From Chloroflexota bacterium (GTDB lineage Bacteria; Chloroflexota; Limnocylindria; Limnocylindrales; CSP1-4), in NCBI GenBank assembly GCA_003152995.1, contig PMBR01000089.1, positions 1-38,822 of the forward strand: DNA of 38,822 nt, given 5' to 3'. This document shows, piece after piece, positions 22,634 to 30,483 of the stretch (positions within the stretch are counted from its first letter, which is position 1; each line of letters starts with the position of its first letter). The position numbers and the translations under genes were made by a program. Below the pieces are notes generated by a model. That model was not told the DNA's origin, did not search any database, and saw only the letters and a program-made list of their open reading frames with translations.

Positions 22634-22987
22634 ATGGCGTTGCGAGATTTGGTGGGTGGGATCGCGGACAGCTCGTCCGTGCGACGGGTCTTCGGCGAGC
22701 CGATAGAGAAGGACGGCATGATCGTCATCCCCGCGGCCAGCATCCGCGGCGCGTTCGGCGGCGGCGACGGGTCGCCGATCGAGGCCGGGTCGCCACAGCT
22801 GTCGGGATCGGGCGGCGGGGGCGTCTTCTCGGCCACTCCCGCGGGGGCCTACGTCCTCAAGAACGGCGAGGTGAGCTGGATTCCCGCGGTGGACGCAAAC
22901 CGATCCCTCCTGCTCGGCTGCGTCACCGGGATCGTCTCGCTGCTCGTGCTCCGAAGCATCGTCCGCACGATCGTCAAGCGGGGCTGA
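22634..22987 (+). CDS. YtfJ/GerW-family protein
   Basis: The 117-residue protein starts at ATG with GAGGAG seven bases upstream. It has the family layout: a short helix (LRDLVGGIADSSSVRRVFGE), VIPAASIRGAFGGGDG with the Gly-rich turn, a Gly-rich insertion (LSGSGGGGVFSATPAGAYVL), and a strand VSWIPAVDANR. A final hydrophobic segment (LLLGCVTGIVSLLVLRSIVR) looks like a membrane anchor. GerW-type YtfJ proteins are spore-associated in Bacillus, but homologues are common in non-sporulating bacteria, so sporulation should not be inferred. The stop region overlaps an antisense remnant by 14 bases. Confidence 0.82.
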   Translation: MALRDLVGGIADSSSVRRVFGEPIEKDGMIVIPAASIRGAFGGGDGSPIEAGSPQLSGSGGGGVFSATPAGAYVLKNGEVSWIPAVDANRSLLLGCVTGIVSLLVLRSIVRTIVKRG

Positions 22988-23069
22988 GTCGGGAATCGGA
23001 CGGCCGGCGAAGCAGCCGCACGAATAGCCACCAGATCGCCAGCAGCCCGAACAGGAACGAAGATTCCAG
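22974..23069 (-). pseudogene. 3' remnant of a membrane-transporter-like gene
   Basis: Minus-strand frame of 31 codons with no ATG, GTG or TTG start, ending at TGA 22974-22976. It reads as one membrane helix with a basic tail: LESSFLFGLLAIWWLFVRLL, then RRPSDSRLSPA. This resembles the last helix and cytoplasmic tail of a multi-pass transporter. It ends where the tetR-like C-terminal frame begins on the other strand. The match is to general membrane-protein character, not to a named family. Confidence 0.4.
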
Positions 23070-23073
23070 GATC

Positions 23074-23409
23074 GTGGAGAAGCGGTGGGTTGTGCTGGCC
23101 GTCGAGTTCTGGCTTCACGCCATGCGCGACGAGCGGGCGCGGCTCCTGATGGCGGAGCAGTACGAGCGCGCCAGGACCGTCACCGGCGAGTTGATCGCGT
23201 CGATCTACGGGAAAGCCGGCCGGCAGCCACCATTCGCCCCCCGCGATCTGGCGATCGTCATCGAGGCCCTCAGCGTGGGCCTTGCGTTCCAGGCCGCTCT
23301 CGATCCCGCGCACGTCAGGATGAGTCTCCAGGCCGAGGTTCTCGCCAGGCTGCTCGGACTCCCGACGCCGGGCATTGCAGCGACGCCAACCGAGCCAGCG
23401 ACCTCCTAG
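23074..23409 (+). pseudogene. TetR-family regulator, C-terminal ligand-binding fragment without HTH
   Basis: The 111 residues from GTG 23074 match the C-terminal, effector-binding half of TetR regulators: VVLAVEFWLHAMRDERARLL, MAEQYERARTVTGELIASIY, then FAPRDLAIVIEALSVGLAFQ and a final helix. The helix-turn-helix half is absent. The in-frame sequence upstream (back to 22981) does not encode it, and only 87 bases separate the fragment from the YtfJ gene. No RBS is evident. It is most easily explained as the relic of a deletion; expression as a free effector-binding domain is possible but unsupported. Confidence 0.6.
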
Positions 23410-23445
23410 CTCTCCGAAGCACCGGCTTCGAACGACCGAAAAGCC

Positions 23446-23478
23446 AACGCCCTCCCGGAGGGAGATCGGGAGGGCGTT
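23446..23478 (+). terminator. Hairpin A, terminator-like
   Basis: AACGCCCTCCC and GGGAGGGCGTT form a perfect 11-bp stem with an 11-base loop, followed by TC. It lies 37 bases after the TetR fragment stop. Hairpin B (23700-23736) is a close sequence relative. Confidence 0.5.
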
Positions 23479-23567
23479 TCGGAGCGGCGGAACCTCTTCC
23501 AAGGTTGTGGACGCAGCGCGGAGGAGGCCACGTTGCGTCTTGCAGGCATATTCATCTCATGCGCAAC

Positions 23568-23584
23568 CTCAAGGAATCCTGAAA
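23568..23584. repeat. 17-mer, copy 1
   Basis: CTCAAGGAATCCTGAAA, identical to 24924-24940. This copy sits in the loop of a TGCGCAA (23560-23566) / TTGCGCA (23586-23592) inverted repeat. The AGGA..TCCT core makes it a partial palindrome, and 11-base periodicity (TCAAGGAATCC, TGAAAATTGCG) would suit an OmpR-type regulator. The binding role is inferred. Confidence 0.5.
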
Positions 23585-23669
23585 ATTGCGCAGGCTGGAT
23601 GGCAGTCGAGAACTGGACGCGAGTCGGCAGCCGTCCTGGAGGAGCAACCGCCGTGGGGGCCGGCTGACT

Positions 23670-23693
23670 GTCGACCGCCGACCGGCGGTCGAC
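23670..23693. other. Perfect 10-bp inverted repeat
   Basis: GTCGACCGCC and GGCGGTCGAC flank a GACC loop. It lies directly before hairpin B, in the non-coding gap. It could be an extra hairpin or a protein-binding palindrome. Confidence 0.5.
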
Positions 23694-23699
23694 ACGACG

Positions 23700-23736
23700 C
23701 CGACGCCCTCCCGGTGGGGGATCGGGAGGGCGTCGG
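23700..23736 (-). terminator. Hairpin B, relative of hairpin A
   Basis: CCGACGCCCTCCC and GGGAGGGCGTCGG form a perfect 13-bp stem with an 11-base loop. It lies 55 bases beyond the DUF5666 stop on the minus strand and could end that transcript, although no T-run follows. Confidence 0.4.
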
Positions 23737-23791
23737 GGAGCGGGGGAACCTGGTTTGGTGCGCCGGGCTTCGCCGGTGATCTCGTGGAGGT

Positions 23792-24820
23792 CTAGGCCGT
23801 CGGCCCGGACGCGCCGGCCGATGGAGCGGGGATCGGCAGGCCGTTCCGGCCGCCTCCCCCGAAGCCGCCCCTGCCGAAGCCGCCGGGACCGTGCCCGCCG
23901 GGACCGAACCCGCCTCCGCCGAACCCGCCGAAGCCGGGCTGATCGTTCGGGGCCGCCTGCACCATCGTCGCAGCGAGCGAGCCATCGGAGTTGAGCGTTC
24001 CCTGGGCGGCGATCCGGTCACCCGCGGCCACGTCGGCGAGCGTCGCCGACGTCACTCCGCGGACCGAGTACTTCGTGGCCGAGGAGACGTCGATCGTGAC
24101 CGTCTTGCCGGCCGACGTGGTCACGACGATCGTGGCGGCCGTCTTGCTGGCGACCGTTCCTTCGACTGACGACGGCGCGATCGTCACTGCGCTGGCAGTG
24201 AAGTTGCCGGCCGAGTCGACCGTGCCCTGAGCCGAGATCCTGTCGCCGACAACGATCGCGGAAATGGAAACCGTGGCGCCGGCCGCCGCGTAAGTTGTCG
24301 ACCCGGTCAGCGCGAGCGTCTTCGATGAGCCATCGAACTGGGTGATGGTCACCGACGCGGAGCCGACGGCCGTGACCGTGCCGGACGCGGTCGGAAGCAG
24401 TACCTGGATCGTCGTGATCTTGTACGTCCCATCCGATTGGAGGGACTCACGGAAGCTGATCTGATCGCCGACCTTGAGGTCCGCCGTTGCGATCGTCTGC
24501 CCACCCTTGGAGATCGTGGCGCCGGTCGCGTCGATCGTCCTGGTCCAGCCGTCGGTCGTCTGGAGCGTGAGCTTCGTGCCATTGATGTTCGTAATCGTGA
24601 TCGCAATCGAGGCCTGGCCGGACGGGCCGCGCATCCCACCGGGAGCCGTCCAACCGGTCCCGAGCTCGGGATGAGACGGAATGGTCGTCGCCTGCGCGGC
24701 GAGGGCAGTGTGCGAGCCCTCAGAGGCAACGCCCAACGCAAACGCGACAGATGCCACGCCCGCGAAGAGAAGCACGCCGACCGGCATCAGCAGGCGCAAG
24801 CGTGAATGAGAGACCGTCAT
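23792..24820 (-). CDS. DUF5666-repeat secreted/membrane-anchored protein
   Basis: The 342-residue protein starts at ATG with AGGTAGG upstream. A signal anchor (LLMPVGVLLFAGVASVAFAL) is followed by three OB-like DUF5666 units. They are recognisable by the recurring IT-x-x-x-GT-x-LTLQTTDG / ASVTITQFDGSSKTLAL / TIVVTTSAGKTVTIDV strand, and by (L/I)KVGDQI, IVVGDRISAQGTVDSAGNFT and DVAAGDRIAAQGTLNSDGSL. The tail is Gly/Phe-rich (FGGFGGGGFGPGGHGPGGFG), like a disordered low-complexity region. DUF5666 proteins are extracytoplasmic, often beside two-component genes, as here, but their role is unknown. A 17-mer that recurs downstream lies 104 bases before the start. Confidence 0.82.
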   Translation of the reverse strand: MTVSHSRLRLLMPVGVLLFAGVASVAFALGVASEGSHTALAAQATTIPSHPELGTGWTAPGGMRGPSGQASIAITITNINGTKLTLQTTDGWTRTIDATGATISKGGQTIATADLKVGDQISFRESLQSDGTYKITTIQVLLPTASGTVTAVGSASVTITQFDGSSKTLALTGSTTYAAAGATVSISAIVVGDRISAQGTVDSAGNFTASAVTIAPSSVEGTVASKTAATIVVTTSAGKTVTIDVSSATKYSVRGVTSATLADVAAGDRIAAQGTLNSDGSLAATMVQAAPNDQPGFGGFGGGGFGPGGHGPGGFGRGGFGGGGRNGLPIPAPSAGASGPTA

Positions 24821-24923
24821 CAGACCTACCTCTTGTTGTCGCCCGTACTTCGACGGGAGTCGCCAGGGCGCAGAGCCGCCGATGGGCGACCACCCGCATG
24901 TAGACCCTTATGACACGGGGGCA

Positions 24924-24940
24924 CTCAAGGAATCCTGAAA
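24924..24940. promoter_or_regulatory. 17-mer, copy 2, between DUF5666 and kinase genes
   Basis: CTCAAGGAATCCTGAAA is repeated exactly at 23568-23584. Read on the minus strand it ends in TTGAG, which could be a -35 region for the DUF5666 gene. A response-regulator site is plausible but unproven. Confidence 0.4.
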
Positions 24941-25067
24941 TTCGCGCGTGGTGGGGCGCCGGCGCGGGGCTGGACACGGATCGACCGTTTGGTCATGCTC
25001 AAATTCGACGTTTGCGGCGGTACCTGAAGCGGGGTTCGTCCTTGTCCGAGGTGAGCGGCGCATCGCA

Positions 25068-27206
25068 ATGACCACCCAGAATCCCGACCGACCGGACGAG
25101 GCCACGCGCCGAGCCGCTCGCCGGCTCGCGATCGTCTGGTGCGTCTTCACGATTCCGATGACCGTCGCCGAGGTTCTCTACGTTCCACCGGGAACTCGCG
25201 AGGTCGCGGTCCCGCTCAGCGCGGCGATTGTTCTCGCGATGCTGGCTTCGCTGTGGACGATCCAGGCCGGAGGTCCCTGGCGGATCGTCATCGCCCCTGC
25301 CGTGATCGTTCTCGACCTCGGCGCGGTGCTTTCGGGGGCACTGCTGCCGACCGGCTCTGACATCGCCGTCGTTCTGCCACTGATGAGCGCAATCCTCCTG
25401 GTGGCGACGCTCGGCGGCGGGTGGTTGAAAGCCGGTCTCTTCGCCGGATGGGTGGCCGGAGTGGCCGGCTCGGCACTCGCCCGGACGGGTCCCGGTCTGG
25501 CTGCCGTGCCACACGTCACCCCGCCGGCGATAGTCGTGGGCTTCCTCGCGGTCGGCACTGGAGTCGGCTACATCGTGCTGTCCTGGGCCGCCACGCACTG
25601 GCACGCCATCGCGGCCGAAGCGCAGACAGCGGCAGAGCAGGCGCGCGTCGCCGAGATCGCCCAGAAGCGGAGCACCGAGCGATTCCGCGCGCTGGTCGAT
25701 CACTCGCCTCTGCCCACGCTGGCCTTCGACACTGAGGGACTTATCCAGGCATGGAACCCTGCGGCGGAGAGCTATCTGGGCTGGACGCCGGGCGAGGTGC
25801 TCGGCCAGCCGGTTTCGAATCTGGTACCACAGGAACTCCGAGGCGAGGTGCAGACGCGAATCAAGGCGACCATCGCAACAGAGCGGGTTGCCGGTCTCAG
25901 ACAGAGCAGGTTCCGAGCCGCGGACGGCAGCGAGCCACGGGCCGAGGTTCACGACGCCATCGAATGGGGTCCCGGCGGGCATCCCGCAGGCGTGGTCGTC
26001 CAGTTCATCGACGTGACCGAGCGCGAAGCGATCGCCGAGCGGCTGGTCGAAGCCCAGCGTCTGGAGGCCGTAGGCCAGCTGGCCGGCGGCGTGGCGCACG
26101 ATTTCAACAACAGCCTGACTGCGATAGCTGGCTTTGCATCGCTGATCGCGTCCGGCGAGAGCCCCGATCCACGTGACGACGCGCGGACGATTCTCGGTGC
26201 GGCAGACCACGCGGCCATCCTCACCCGGCAGCTGCTGGCATTCTCGCGGCGGGTTCCCCTTCAGCCCCGACCGATCGATCTCCGGGACTTCCTGACGGGA
26301 GTGGAGCCGCTGGTGCGGAGTCTCATCGGGGAGACCGTCGTCCTCCGGCACGAGAGTGACGGCCGGCCGGCGCCGGTGGAAGTCGACGCCGCGACGCTCG
26401 AGCAGGCGATCCTCAACCTGGCGGCAAACGCCCGAGACGCGATGCCCCTGGGCGGCGAGCTGACGCTGGCAATCAGGTCCTATCCCGGCTGCATCGGCGG
26501 CGCATCGGGGGAGCCTGAAGATCACATCGCAGTGGTCGTGTCGGATACGGGCGCGGGCATTCCACCGTCGATAATCAACCGCGTATTCGAGCCGTTCTTC
26601 ACGACCAAGCCGTTGGGAAAGGGCACCGGGCTGGGTCTGCCGATGGTCCACGGTTTCCTGGCTCAATCGGGCGGGCACGTGGTAGTCAGCTCGCCACCCG
26701 GCCAGGGCGCGACCCTGGAGCTGCACTTTCGCCGAAGCGATGCAACCATTCCCCCCGCCGAAGTCCCAGCCCAGCCGACAGGCGGCAGCGAGACGGTGCT
26801 GTTCGTGGAAGACGACCCGGGCGTCGCCTCGTTCGGGCTCGCCTGCCTGCGCCGACTCGGCTACGACGTGACGCCGGCCATGAACGGCACGGAAGCGGTG
26901 GCTCTGGCCGCGGCTCGTCCCGAACCGTTCGACCTGCTCTTCACCGACGTCGTGATTCCCGGCATGTCGGGCTCCGAGCTGGCGGCGCTGGTTCATCGCC
27001 ACCACCCCACCACCGCGATCCTGTACGCGTCGGGGTATAGCGCCGAGCACGTCGACTCGCTGGTGATGGGACCGCAGGCGCCCCTGCTCGAGAAGCCGTA
27101 TTCGCTGGAGCAGCTGGCCGGCAAGGTCCGCACGGTCCTGGATGCTCGACGCAGACAGCGAGATTCGTCGTTTCTCTCGGATACCCGGCCCGGGAGCGGC
27201 AGGTAG
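25068..27206 (+). CDS. Hybrid sensor histidine kinase (MASE-like membrane domain, PAS, HisKA, HATPase, REC)
   Basis: The 712-residue protein starts at ATG 25068. Residues of about 20-180 carry five or six membrane helices (AIVLAMLASLWTIQAGGPW, VIVLDLGAVLSGALL, AIVVGFLAVGTGVGYIVLS). A PAS domain follows (FRALVDHSPLPTLAFDTEGL, then IQAWNPAAESYLGWTPGEVL). The HisKA domain has the H-box GGVAHDFNNSLTAIAGF with H344. The ATPase has NLAANARDAM, DTGAGIPP, FEPFFTTK and GTGLGLPMVHG. A C-terminal receiver holds Asp627 in LLFTDVVIPGMSG. The family is NtrB-like (HDFNN type) with an attached receiver. No output regulator lies next to it. It is divergent from the DUF5666 gene. Confidence 0.92.
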   Translation: MTTQNPDRPDEATRRAARRLAIVWCVFTIPMTVAEVLYVPPGTREVAVPLSAAIVLAMLASLWTIQAGGPWRIVIAPAVIVLDLGAVLSGALLPTGSDIAVVLPLMSAILLVATLGGGWLKAGLFAGWVAGVAGSALARTGPGLAAVPHVTPPAIVVGFLAVGTGVGYIVLSWAATHWHAIAAEAQTAAEQARVAEIAQKRSTERFRALVDHSPLPTLAFDTEGLIQAWNPAAESYLGWTPGEVLGQPVSNLVPQELRGEVQTRIKATIATERVAGLRQSRFRAADGSEPRAEVHDAIEWGPGGHPAGVVVQFIDVTEREAIAERLVEAQRLEAVGQLAGGVAHDFNNSLTAIAGFASLIASGESPDPRDDARTILGAADHAAILTRQLLAFSRRVPLQPRPIDLRDFLTGVEPLVRSLIGETVVLRHESDGRPAPVEVDAATLEQAILNLAANARDAMPLGGELTLAIRSYPGCIGGASGEPEDHIAVVVSDTGAGIPPSIINRVFEPFFTTKPLGKGTGLGLPMVHGFLAQSGGHVVVSSPPGQGATLELHFRRSDATIPPAEVPAQPTGGSETVLFVEDDPGVASFGLACLRRLGYDVTPAMNGTEAVALAAARPEPFDLLFTDVVIPGMSGSELAALVHRHHPTTAILYASGYSAEHVDSLVMGPQAPLLEKPYSLEQLAGKVRTVLDARRRQRDSSFLSDTRPGSGR

Positions 27207-27394
27207 GACTGAGCGTCGCCACGACCTCTCATGCTGTGCGAGCCAGCGACAGAAACGGGGCCCCGCCGGGGGTACGCCCTGCCGGCGGCGAGGGCCGCCA
27301 CAGCAGACCCGCCGGTCTGTCGACGCCCAATCGTCGCCTTACCTGTACAGTTTCACGCTGTCACCACCGCCACCCAGTACCAAGGACTGTCCTC

Positions 27395-28597
27395 GTGGCT
27401 CTGCCGCTTCGCTCCCTGACACCGGCGCCGCCGGACCCGATCCTCGGCCTGACCGAAACCTTCCGCGCCGACCCGCGCCCGGAGAAGGTCAACCTCGCCG
27501 TAGGCGTATACGTGGACGACACCGGAGTGACGCCGATCATTCCGTCCGTGCTGGAGGCGGAACGGCGCTTGCTCGAGAAGGCCGGCTCGAAGAGCTACCT
27601 TCCGATTGACGGACGCCCCGGCTACAAGAAGGCGGTCCGTGATCTCATCTTCGGAGCGGACCACGAGATCGTGGAGAGCGGCCGATCTGCCACCGCCCAG
27701 ACGCCCGGGGGCACCGGCGCTCTACGCGTGGCCGCCGACTTCCTGCTCCAGACGGGATCTTCGAAGACCATCTGGCTGAGCGAGCCCACCTGGCCGAATC
27801 ACCCCCAGCTTTTCTCGCTGGCCGGATTCGCACTCAGGACCTATCCATACCTCGATGGGTCGGGTCGCTCCGTCGACGTAGCCGGGATGCTGGGCGCGCT
27901 CCGGTCTGCGATCCCCGGCGACGTGGTTCTCCTGCACGGTTCCTGCCACAACCCGAGCGGCGTAGATCCAGACGCGGACACCTGGGCGGCCATCGCCGAC
28001 ACAGTCACTCAGCGCGAGTTGATCCCGGTGGTGGACTTCGCCTACCAGGGCTTTGGCTTCGGCCTGCGCGAGGACGCAGACTGGCTGGTCGGTCTGGCGC
28101 GGCCGGGCCTCGAGTTCCTGATCTGCTCGAGCTTCTCGAAGAACTTCGCCCTCTACAACGAACGCGTCGGAGCGCTGACCATCGTCGCGGCCGACTCGAC
28201 GCGGGCCGCTTCGGCGCTCAGCCACCTCAAGATCGCGATCCGGTCGAACTACTCGAATCCGCCCGCTCACGGGGGCGACATCGTGGAGACGATCCTCAAC
28301 GATCCCGCTCTGCGGGCTCAGTGGGAAGTGGATCTGGCCGGCATGCGCAATCGCATCCTTGGCAATCGCACTGCGCTCGTGAAGGCTCTGACCGACGCCG
28401 CCGTCCCGGGCAACTGGGATCCGATCCGTCGCCAGCGCGGCATGTTCGCGCTGCTCGGGCTCTCCGCCGACCAGGTCGCGAGGCTCCGCGATGAGTTCGC
28501 GGTTTACGTCGTCGGCAAGGGCCGGATCAACGTGGCCGGGCTGACCGCAACCAACCTGCCGCACGTCGTCACTGCGGTGAAGGCGGTCATCGGCTAG
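27395..28597 (+). CDS. Aspartate/aromatic amino acid aminotransferase (AspC/TyrB type)
   Basis: The start is GTG 27395, with AAGGA eight bases upstream; the frame is open further upstream, but the sequence there is not protein-like. The 400-residue length fits the class I fold-type I enzymes (about 396). Characteristic segments are DPILGLTETFRADPRPEKVN, LAVGVYVDDTG, KSYLPIDGRPGYKKAV, QTPGGTGALRVAADFL, SEPTWPNHPQLFSLAGF, LLHGSCHNPSGVDPD, PVVDFAYQGFGFGLREDA and SSFSKNFALYNERVGAL with the PLP lysine K249. It exchanges amino groups between aspartate or aromatic amino acids and 2-oxoglutarate. A GC-rich terminator follows at once. Confidence 0.93.
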   Translation: MALPLRSLTPAPPDPILGLTETFRADPRPEKVNLAVGVYVDDTGVTPIIPSVLEAERRLLEKAGSKSYLPIDGRPGYKKAVRDLIFGADHEIVESGRSATAQTPGGTGALRVAADFLLQTGSSKTIWLSEPTWPNHPQLFSLAGFALRTYPYLDGSGRSVDVAGMLGALRSAIPGDVVLLHGSCHNPSGVDPDADTWAAIADTVTQRELIPVVDFAYQGFGFGLREDADWLVGLARPGLEFLICSSFSKNFALYNERVGALTIVAADSTRAASALSHLKIAIRSNYSNPPAHGGDIVETILNDPALRAQWEVDLAGMRNRILGNRTALVKALTDAAVPGNWDPIRRQRGMFALLGLSADQVARLRDEFAVYVVGKGRINVAGLTATNLPHVVTAVKAVIG

Positions 28598-28600
28598 AGC

Positions 28601-28643
28601 GCGGCGCGGCGCGGCTCGGCTCGGCGCGGCGCCGCGCCGCTTT
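28601..28643 (+). terminator. Terminator of the aminotransferase gene
   Basis: GCGGCGCGGC (28601-28610) and GCCGCGCCGC (28631-28640) pair and are followed by TTT. The tail half also holds an 18-bp perfect palindrome (28622-28639), so two folds compete. The stretch is built from GGCGC- and GGCTC-type units. Confidence 0.6.
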
Positions 28644-28700
28644 CCGGCCAGCTCGGAGAACGTTCCTGCCTGCTGTGACGTCAGTCGAAGTGGAGGGCTG

Positions 28701-29306
28701 ATGAAGGCCCCACGAGGCGACGAGCGAGAGAAAGATGGGCAGGGTGTGGCCGCGGACATTGCGGCGGAACGGGGACGCGTCGACGCGGCCGCCGAGTTCT
28801 CGCGGCTGGCCGATCGCTACCTCGACACCGCGTATCGGCTGGCCAGCGTCATCCTCGGCGACCCGACCGAGGCCGAAGACGCGGCTCACGACGCCGCGGT
28901 CCTGGCCTGGCGGCGGTTCGACACGCTCCGCGACCGCGACCGATTCGAGCAGTGGTTCTGCCGCATCGTCGTCAACGTCTGCCGCGACCGGCTCCGCCAT
29001 CGACGCCGCCATCCGATCGTCGAGCTGCCGTCCGAGGACGACGAACGCGGCGGCTTGGCGGCGCCCGAAGGAGCCGGCCAGTTGCTGGCGCGCGACGCCC
29101 TCGATCGAGCCTTTGTCCGTCTCGATCCCGACCACCAGATCGTGGTCGCTCTGCGCTTCTACCGCGATCTGACCGTGGACGACATAGCGCGCCGACTGGA
29201 GATCCCCGCCGGAACGGTGAAGTCGCGGTTGCACCAGGCGATAGCGCGGTTGCGGGCCGAGCTGGAACGCCAGGGCTGGCGTGAGGAATTCCCCGATGAA
29301 GCCTGA
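28701..29306 (+). CDS. ECF-type sigma factor (third module)
   Basis: The 201-residue protein starts at ATG behind GGAGGGCTG. Region 2 is visible at FSRLADRYLDTAYRLASVIL, PTEAEDAAHDAAVLAWRRFD and FCRIVVNVCRDRLRHRRRH. Region 4 is at LDPDHQIVVALRFYRDLTVD and LEIPAGTVKSRLHQAIARLR. Acidic linker residues (LPSEDDERGG) separate the regions. The stop overlaps the ATG of the next gene by 11 bases, the same overlap length as in the 6.7-kb module. Two related membrane proteins follow and may hold or sense for this sigma factor. Confidence 0.9.
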   Translation: MKAPRGDEREKDGQGVAADIAAERGRVDAAAEFSRLADRYLDTAYRLASVILGDPTEAEDAAHDAAVLAWRRFDTLRDRDRFEQWFCRIVVNVCRDRLRHRRRHPIVELPSEDDERGGLAAPEGAGQLLARDALDRAFVRLDPDHQIVVALRFYRDLTVDDIARRLEIPAGTVKSRLHQAIARLRAELERQGWREEFPDEA

Positions 29307-30483
29307 GCGCAAAGCCCCGATTGGGGGGCGGGTCGAGGACGAACTCCGGACCTGGCTGCGGGGGCGTGACGCCGGGCCTGCGCCGGACCGTCTGCGCTTC
29401 CGCGTGGGCCGCGTCACCCGCGTGGCCGAACAGACGGCGCCTCGGCGCATCTGGGCTCTTCTCCGACCGATCGCTGCGGTCGGCGGCGTTGTCGCCGTAG
29501 CGGTGCTGGTGCTCCTCGCGGCGACTCTGCGCGGCCCGGCCGGGCCCCTGGCAAGCGGACCTATCCCAACCACGAGCCCTTCGCCGACGATCCCGCCCGG
29601 CCTGCCGTTCCCGAACGGCCTGTGGCCCAGGACGGGTGCCGTTCTCGCGGTGCCGCTGGACGGGCCACTTCTCGCGGTGCTCACCTTGGTCCCACTCCTG
29701 CTGGCGGTTCTGCTGCTCGCCCACCTGGCCAAACGCTCCTTCTCGGACGCGCACCGCTCCGTGGCTGACGACTCGGACGCGCGCCGCTCCGTCGCTGATG
29801 ATCCGCCCGGCGCCGGTCTCCGGCGGATGCGGTCGCGCAGATCCTCGGTGCTGCGGATGCTGGGTGTCCTGCTGGCTGCGGCCCTCATCGTCGTCAGCTG
29901 GGACCTGCTCCAGTTCACCCAGATCGCGCCGCTCCAATACGGAAGCGGCTTTGGTTCAGACCCGACACACACGCTCGGTTCCAGGATGAGTGCGGGTGGC
30001 GGGCCTGAAGAGACATACATGGCATTCGTCCCGGGCGGCCAGCTTCGACTCACACTGACTCTGGCCAATAGCGGCCAGCTGCCGTTGACGGTCACCTCGT
30101 TCGACACGCAGCGTTTCCGGGTCGATCAACCAGCAGGCGCCTTCGTCTCCTCAGTGGAGATCCTTCTGCCAGCGGGCGCGACCTTCAGCGGCTGGTCCCC
30201 GACGGACTACCACACCGAGGCTTTCCATCCTTTCGAACTACAGCCTCAGAGCGAGACTGAGTTCGCGCTCGTTCTTCACTTGAAGGTTTGCGGGTCCGTG
30301 GCACCGGGCCCCACTCCGGCGCCGGACGCCGCGCGGAACGACCCGTACCTGCCCACAACCGGCTACGTCACCATCGGCGAACTCCCCTTCCGGTACAGCG
30401 TTCTGGGTGTCGAGCGTGAGATCGATGTTCCGCTGAGCGAAGCGATAGGCCTCGTATTCGGCTCGAAGGCGGTGACCTGCTGA
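29296..30483 (+). CDS. Three-helix membrane protein with extracytoplasmic beta domain, putative anti-sigma partner
   Basis: From ATG 29296, inside the sigma gene, the product is 395 residues. The first 50 residues are charged and lie before membrane helix 1 (54-77, LLRPIAAVGGVVAVAVLVLL). Helix 2 (125-144) and helix 3 (about 185-205, VLRMLGVLLAAALIVVSWDL) flank a cytoplasmic or extracytoplasmic loop with a 10-residue duplication (SDAHRSVADD twice). The C-terminal domain is beta-rich (GQLRLTLTLANSGQLPLTVT, then EFALVLHLKVCG), like an Ig-type or DUF11-like fold. The N-terminus has no zinc finger. The position after the sigma gene suggests anti-sigma or sensor function. The stop overlaps the next start (TGATG). 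Confidence 0.7.
   Translation: MKPERKAPIGGRVEDELRTWLRGRDAGPAPDRLRFRVGRVTRVAEQTAPRRIWALLRPIAAVGGVVAVAVLVLLAATLRGPAGPLASGPIPTTSPSPTIPPGLPFPNGLWPRTGAVLAVPLDGPLLAVLTLVPLLLAVLLLAHLAKRSFSDAHRSVADDSDARRSVADDPPGAGLRRMRSRRSSVLRMLGVLLAAALIVVSWDLLQFTQIAPLQYGSGFGSDPTHTLGSRMSAGGGPEETYMAFVPGGQLRLTLTLANSGQLPLTVTSFDTQRFRVDQPAGAFVSSVEILLPAGATFSGWSPTDYHTEAFHPFELQPQSETEFALVLHLKVCGSVAPGPTPAPDAARNDPYLPTTGYVTIGELPFRYSVLGVEREIDVPLSEAIGLVFGSKAVTC
29743..29802 (+). repeat. Two tandem 30-bp units within the coding sequence
   Basis: The units encode SDAHRSVADD and SDARRSVADD. They differ at only a few bases, so the duplication is recent or maintained. They lie in the loop between helices 2 and 3. Confidence 0.7.

Larger units (their letters stand above)
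23410..23791. repeat. Gene-free stretch with two related hairpin elements and two other inverted repeats
   Basis: The 382-base gap between the TetR fragment and the convergent DUF5666 gene holds no convincing gene. Hairpins A (23446-23478) and B (23700-23736) share about 50 bases including flanks: CGCCCTCCCGG, GATCGGGAGGGCG and a following GGAACCT. A 17-mer lies at 23568-23584 inside a TGCGCAA/TTGCGCA inverted repeat (23560-23592). A 10-bp palindrome lies at 23670-23693. The pattern looks like a duplicated structured element rather than coding sequence. Confidence 0.6.

Noticed and set aside
22634-22987. Sporulation ability inferred from YtfJ and the SpoIIIAA-like gene
   Set aside because: Both families are common in non-sporulating bacteria, and no other sporulation gene is present.
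24999-27050. Long minus-strand open frame opposite the hybrid kinase
   Set aside because: It mirrors the kinase codon pattern and has no recognisable domain; high GC keeps antisense frames open.
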